A stretch of 64,000 nt of DNA from Estrella lausannensis. Lineage in GTDB: Bacteria; Chlamydiota; Chlamydiia; Chlamydiales; Criblamydiaceae. Position 1 is the stretch's first letter. Every line of letters begins with the position of its first letter. This document shows, in pieces, positions 61,388 to 64,000 of the stretch. Both the position numbers and the translations under genes were made by a program. Where the stretch lies: NCBI RefSeq assembly GCF_900000175.1, contig NZ_CWGJ01000012.1:62001-126000 (forward strand), written 5' to 3'. The notes under the pieces are model-generated. The model made no database searches. It was given only the letters and a program-made list of their open reading frames with translations, and was not told where the DNA came from.

Positions 61388-61470
61388 CAATAAACTGTCC
61401 ACAAACTGAAATCGTATGATTTGTTTAAAGAAACTATCTCAAAATTTGGCATAGGGTCTTTATCAAACCT
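61388..61470. repeat. Family B core joined to a family A fragment
   Basis: AACTGTCCACAAACTGAAAT and CGTATGATTTGTTT (B) run into AACTATCTCAAAATTTGGCA (A). The 61200-61747 gap holds this; a fragment TGCAAATCAGTATGTGGACAG at 61695 resembles another B end; the rest shows no gene. Confidence 0.6.
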
Positions 61471-61747
61471 GTCACGCGTGAGGAAAATGCATCATAACTC
61501 ACTGATTGATTGATGATGTGCTCACCACAAATTGATCTGAGAAGGCAAAGAGCGACATCTGCCTAACCGGTCGCTACTCACTTTCTCATCAATTCCCCGG
61601 GATCGCGTTCCGGAGGTGACTGGAATTGAAAGTTGCTTTCGTTAAAAATTGCCCCATTTTCTATACTGAACCGTACTTAAATACTGTCCAAAAATGCAAA
61701 TCAGTATGTGGACAGCCTCTTAAATGCAACCCATAAAGGAACCTGTC

Positions 61748-63595
61748 ATGATCTTGAAAAGAGAGGAAACGTCTCCTGCTGATCTTTGGAATGTCGAAGC
61801 ACTCTACAGCTCCATCGAAGAGTGGAACAGAGAGTTCGACGAAGTCGCTGGAAACAAAAAGCATCCCCCGTTCAAGGAGCTCTCCGCTCTAAGCGGAACC
61901 CTTGGGAACTCCGCTGAGGCACTGCATCAATTTCTCATCGATTATTTTTCCGTGGATCGAAAACTCAGAAAACTCTACACCTACGCACACCTGCGCCACG
62001 ATGAAGATGTCGCTCACGAGGAGCATAAAAAGATCGAATCGATGGCCAAAGACCTCTATCACGCCTTCTCTGAAGCAACCTCGTTTTTTGAAGCGGAAAT
62101 ACTTTCCATACCAGAGGAGAGATTTCAACAACTTAAAAACTCCCCTCTCCTAACCGATTACCGCTTCTTCCTGGAAAAGCTCTATCGCATGAGAGCCCAT
62201 ACACTATCGCCCAAAGAAGAAAAACTGCTCGCGATCGCCGAAAAACCCATGGAGCTGTCACACCGGGCATTTTCATCCCTCACCAACGCAGACTTTCATT
62301 TCGGCAAAGTCGAAGATTCCAAGGGCGAGCTGCATGAACTGACACACGGTTCATACCACCTCTATATCAGATCTCAAGACAGAACTTTGCGTATGAACGC
62401 ATTCAAGGCAATGCATGGTCATTTTGGCAAGTTCAACAACACCCTATCCGAGTTGATCAAAGGAGCGGTTCAGAAACATGAGTTCACAGCCAAGACCAGA
62501 AATTTCCCCTCGTGTCTGGATGCTGCGCTCTACCCGCACAACATCGACACCTCAGTCTATTACTCTTTGATCGAGGCGGTCAACAATCGCTTACCTGACC
62601 TGCACCGTTACATTGCACTAAGGGAAAAGATCCTCAATGTCGGCCCCTTGCACCTCTATGACATGTACGTCCCCTTGGTGAAGAGCGTCAACATCAGCTT
62701 CAATTATGAAGAGGCGGAGGATCTGGTTATCGACTCAGTCAAACCCTTAGGCGCCTCCTACCAGGATCGGCTTTTGAAAGGGCTGAAAAACGACAGATGG
62801 GTAGACCGTTTTGAGAATAAAAACAAAAGGTCGGGCGCATACTCCTCCGGCTGCTATGACAGCCAGCCCTATATCCTGATGAACTACAAGGAGAGCATTC
62901 GGGACCTTTTCACCCTGGCGCATGAAGCCGGACACAGCATGCACAGCTACTTGGCCAACTCGCATCAGAAGTACCACGATGCGCCCTATCCGATTTTCCT
63001 GGCAGAGGTAGCCTCGACTTTCAATGAGGAGCTCCTGGCCCACAGCCTCCTCAAAAAACTCTCATCCAAAGAACAGAAGATCTTTCTGCTGAACGAGAAA
63101 ATTGAGGACATCAGGGCAACGCTGTTTAGGCAGACCATGTTTGCCGAGTTTGAACTCATGATTCATGAAAAGGCTGAAAAGGGCATCCCCCTCACCCCGG
63201 GACTGCTCAACTACGAGTACATGGAGCTGAATAAGAAGTATTTTGGAGAGCGCGTTATCTTTGACGATGAGGCCAAGTACGAATGGTCCCGCATCCCCCA
63301 CTTCTACGCCAATTTCTACGTCTATCAGTACGCCACGGGAATTTCAGCCGCCCTGACGCTTGCCGAACGCGTCATGGAAGGGGGCAGAAAAGAGCAGGAA
63401 GAGTACCTCGGTTTCTTGCAAAGCGGCTCCAGCAAGTACCCGTTGGATACACTTTTCCTCGCCGGAGTCGATATGCGGACTAGTGCCCCGATCGAAAAGG
63501 CGATCGACCACTTCACTCACCTCGTTGATGAGATGGAAGCCCTTATCACTCAAGAAAATGCACCGAGAGAAAGGGAGGTTTCCACTAAAAATTAG
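61748..63595 (+). CDS. pepF: Oligoendopeptidase F (M3B metallopeptidase)
   Basis: PepF cleaves peptides of ~7-17 residues in the cytosol. The zinc motif HEAGH sits in FTLAHEAGHSMHSYL with the third ligand in FLAEVASTFNEEL. Total length from ATG 61748 is 615 residues; it follows AAAGGAACCTGTC, so it is preferred over the ATG at 61724, eight codons earlier. In Chlamydia pepF also precedes groES, as here (120 bases away), suggesting a conserved proteostasis locus. Confidence 0.94.
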   Translation: MILKREETSPADLWNVEALYSSIEEWNREFDEVAGNKKHPPFKELSALSGTLGNSAEALHQFLIDYFSVDRKLRKLYTYAHLRHDEDVAHEEHKKIESMAKDLYHAFSEATSFFEAEILSIPEERFQQLKNSPLLTDYRFFLEKLYRMRAHTLSPKEEKLLAIAEKPMELSHRAFSSLTNADFHFGKVEDSKGELHELTHGSYHLYIRSQDRTLRMNAFKAMHGHFGKFNNTLSELIKGAVQKHEFTAKTRNFPSCLDAALYPHNIDTSVYYSLIEAVNNRLPDLHRYIALREKILNVGPLHLYDMYVPLVKSVNISFNYEEAEDLVIDSVKPLGASYQDRLLKGLKNDRWVDRFENKNKRSGAYSSGCYDSQPYILMNYKESIRDLFTLAHEAGHSMHSYLANSHQKYHDAPYPIFLAEVASTFNEELLAHSLLKKLSSKEQKIFLLNEKIEDIRATLFRQTMFAEFELMIHEKAEKGIPLTPGLLNYEYMELNKKYFGERVIFDDEAKYEWSRIPHFYANFYVYQYATGISAALTLAERVMEGGRKEQEEYLGFLQSGSSKYPLDTLFLAGVDMRTSAPIEKAIDHFTHLVDEMEALITQENAPREREVSTKN

Positions 63596-63715
63596 CAATT
63601 ACAACCCAACTCTGCTAATTTTGATTGCAAAAAAACTATCCCGTGAGTACATTTTACCTTCAACAACTAACAGCATCAGAGCATCAAAGATCATCCAAAA
63701 AGGAGAAGAATAAAC

Positions 63716-64000
63716 ATGGCACAAGCGCAAACAGCAAAAAAAACCACCACGCGTCTTACTCCTCTCGGCAACAGAGTTCTCGTGAGGAGGCTTGAAGCGG
63801 AAGAAAAACTACCAGGCGGCATCATCCTCCCCGACACAGCAAAGAAAAAGCAGGAAAGGGCAGAAGTCATCGCTGTCGGCACAGGTAAAAAAGACAAGAG
63901 CGGCAACCTGATCCCGGTCGAAGTGAAAGTCGGCGACGTCATCCTGATGGAAAAATATTCCGGACAGGAGATCACTTTAGACGACGAAGAGTACGTAATC
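63716..64000 (+). CDS. groES: 10 kDa chaperonin GroES (3' end outside the window)
   Basis: GroES caps GroEL. The frame starts at ATG 63716 after AAGGAGAAG, reads LTPLGNRVLVRRLEAEEKLPGG and IILPDTAKKKQERAEVIAVG, and contains VGDVILMEKYSGQEITLDDEEY. It runs off the edge of the window; only a few C-terminal residues are missing. An N-terminal extension MAQAQTAKKTTTR is longer than in E. coli. groEL presumably follows outside the window. Confidence 0.97.
   Translation, partial: MAQAQTAKKTTTRLTPLGNRVLVRRLEAEEKLPGGIILPDTAKKKQERAEVIAVGTGKKDKSGNLIPVEVKVGDVILMEKYSGQEITLDDEEYVI

Noticed and set aside
1-64000. CRISPR array, prophage, rRNA operon or transposase gene
   Set aside because: No regularly spaced direct repeats, no phage structural genes, no rRNA sequence and no DDE or tyrosine transposase frame were found; the repeats are dispersed and palindromic.

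Overview
The window looks like about 64 kb of chromosome from an environmental (non-Chlamydia) member of the Chlamydiae. The gene order rplY-pth-rpsF-rpsR-rplI-ispE, the pair rpmJ-rpsN next to rpmH-rnpA, fabI near a HAD hydrolase, the grouping of a CT260-like chaperone, a DnaQ exonuclease, MsbA, AccA and IHF/HU, and pepF before groES all recall chlamydial genomes. Moderate base composition (near 50% G+C by eye, not computed) and genes absent from Chlamydia (arginine succinyltransferase pathway, csrA, queC, heptose synthesis) suggest a Criblamydiaceae/Estrella-like relative, but this is inference.

Layout. 1-5957: arginine succinyltransferase (AST) catabolic genes in the order M20 hydrolase (partial), astC-like, astA, astD, astB. 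6352-12654: a membrane histidine kinase, a double-receiver/PP2C response regulator and a large FAD/Fe-S oxidase, all overlapping. 12671-17590: two divergent paralogues (804 and 787 residues) with a membrane segment, a coiled coil and a C-terminal domain that reads as an OTU-like cysteine protease. 18171-23147: an unrecognised 456-residue protein, hldE (odd C-terminus), hldD, ispE. 23388-26907: ribosomal/translation block, prs, tRNA-Gln. 27309-32194: pgsA, PfkB kinase, DTW protein, a multi-pass membrane protein, a gene remnant next to a MITE-like element, an exported thioredoxin. 32416-35626: uvrD-like helicase, rnpA, rpmH, then rpmJ, rpsN divergently. 35674-37001: SycD/LcrH-type secretion chaperone and two small genes. 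37673-45970: winged-helix-like protein, recF, fabI, a four-gene minus-strand operon, a FliO-like protein. 46433-49467: lipoprotein, csrA, CT260-like secretion chaperone, DnaQ-type exonuclease, F-box/LRR protein. 49959-54920: minus-strand operon LD-transpeptidase, accA, YtxJ-like, msbA-like (with EF-hand), queC. 55871-64000: IHF/HU, tyrS, Nif3, rpiA, BFN nuclease, HPr, pepF, groES (partial).

Two themes stand out. First, host ubiquitin: the window holds two OTU-like proteins, a remnant of a third, and an F-box/LRR protein, together with secretion chaperones. These are plausible type III effectors acting on host ubiquitin or SCF ligases. Second, the intergenic space is packed with short non-coding palindromic repeats. 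Family A has termini reading TATACCGAAAGTGTCTCAAAA and is present about seventeen times; family B is centred on CTGAAATCGTATGATTTG; families C, D and E are rarer. They nest in one another, and in three genes (the M20 hydrolase, ispE and queC) repeat sequence supplies the stop codon and in two of them the last codons. No transposase gene, prophage, CRISPR array or rRNA operon was seen.
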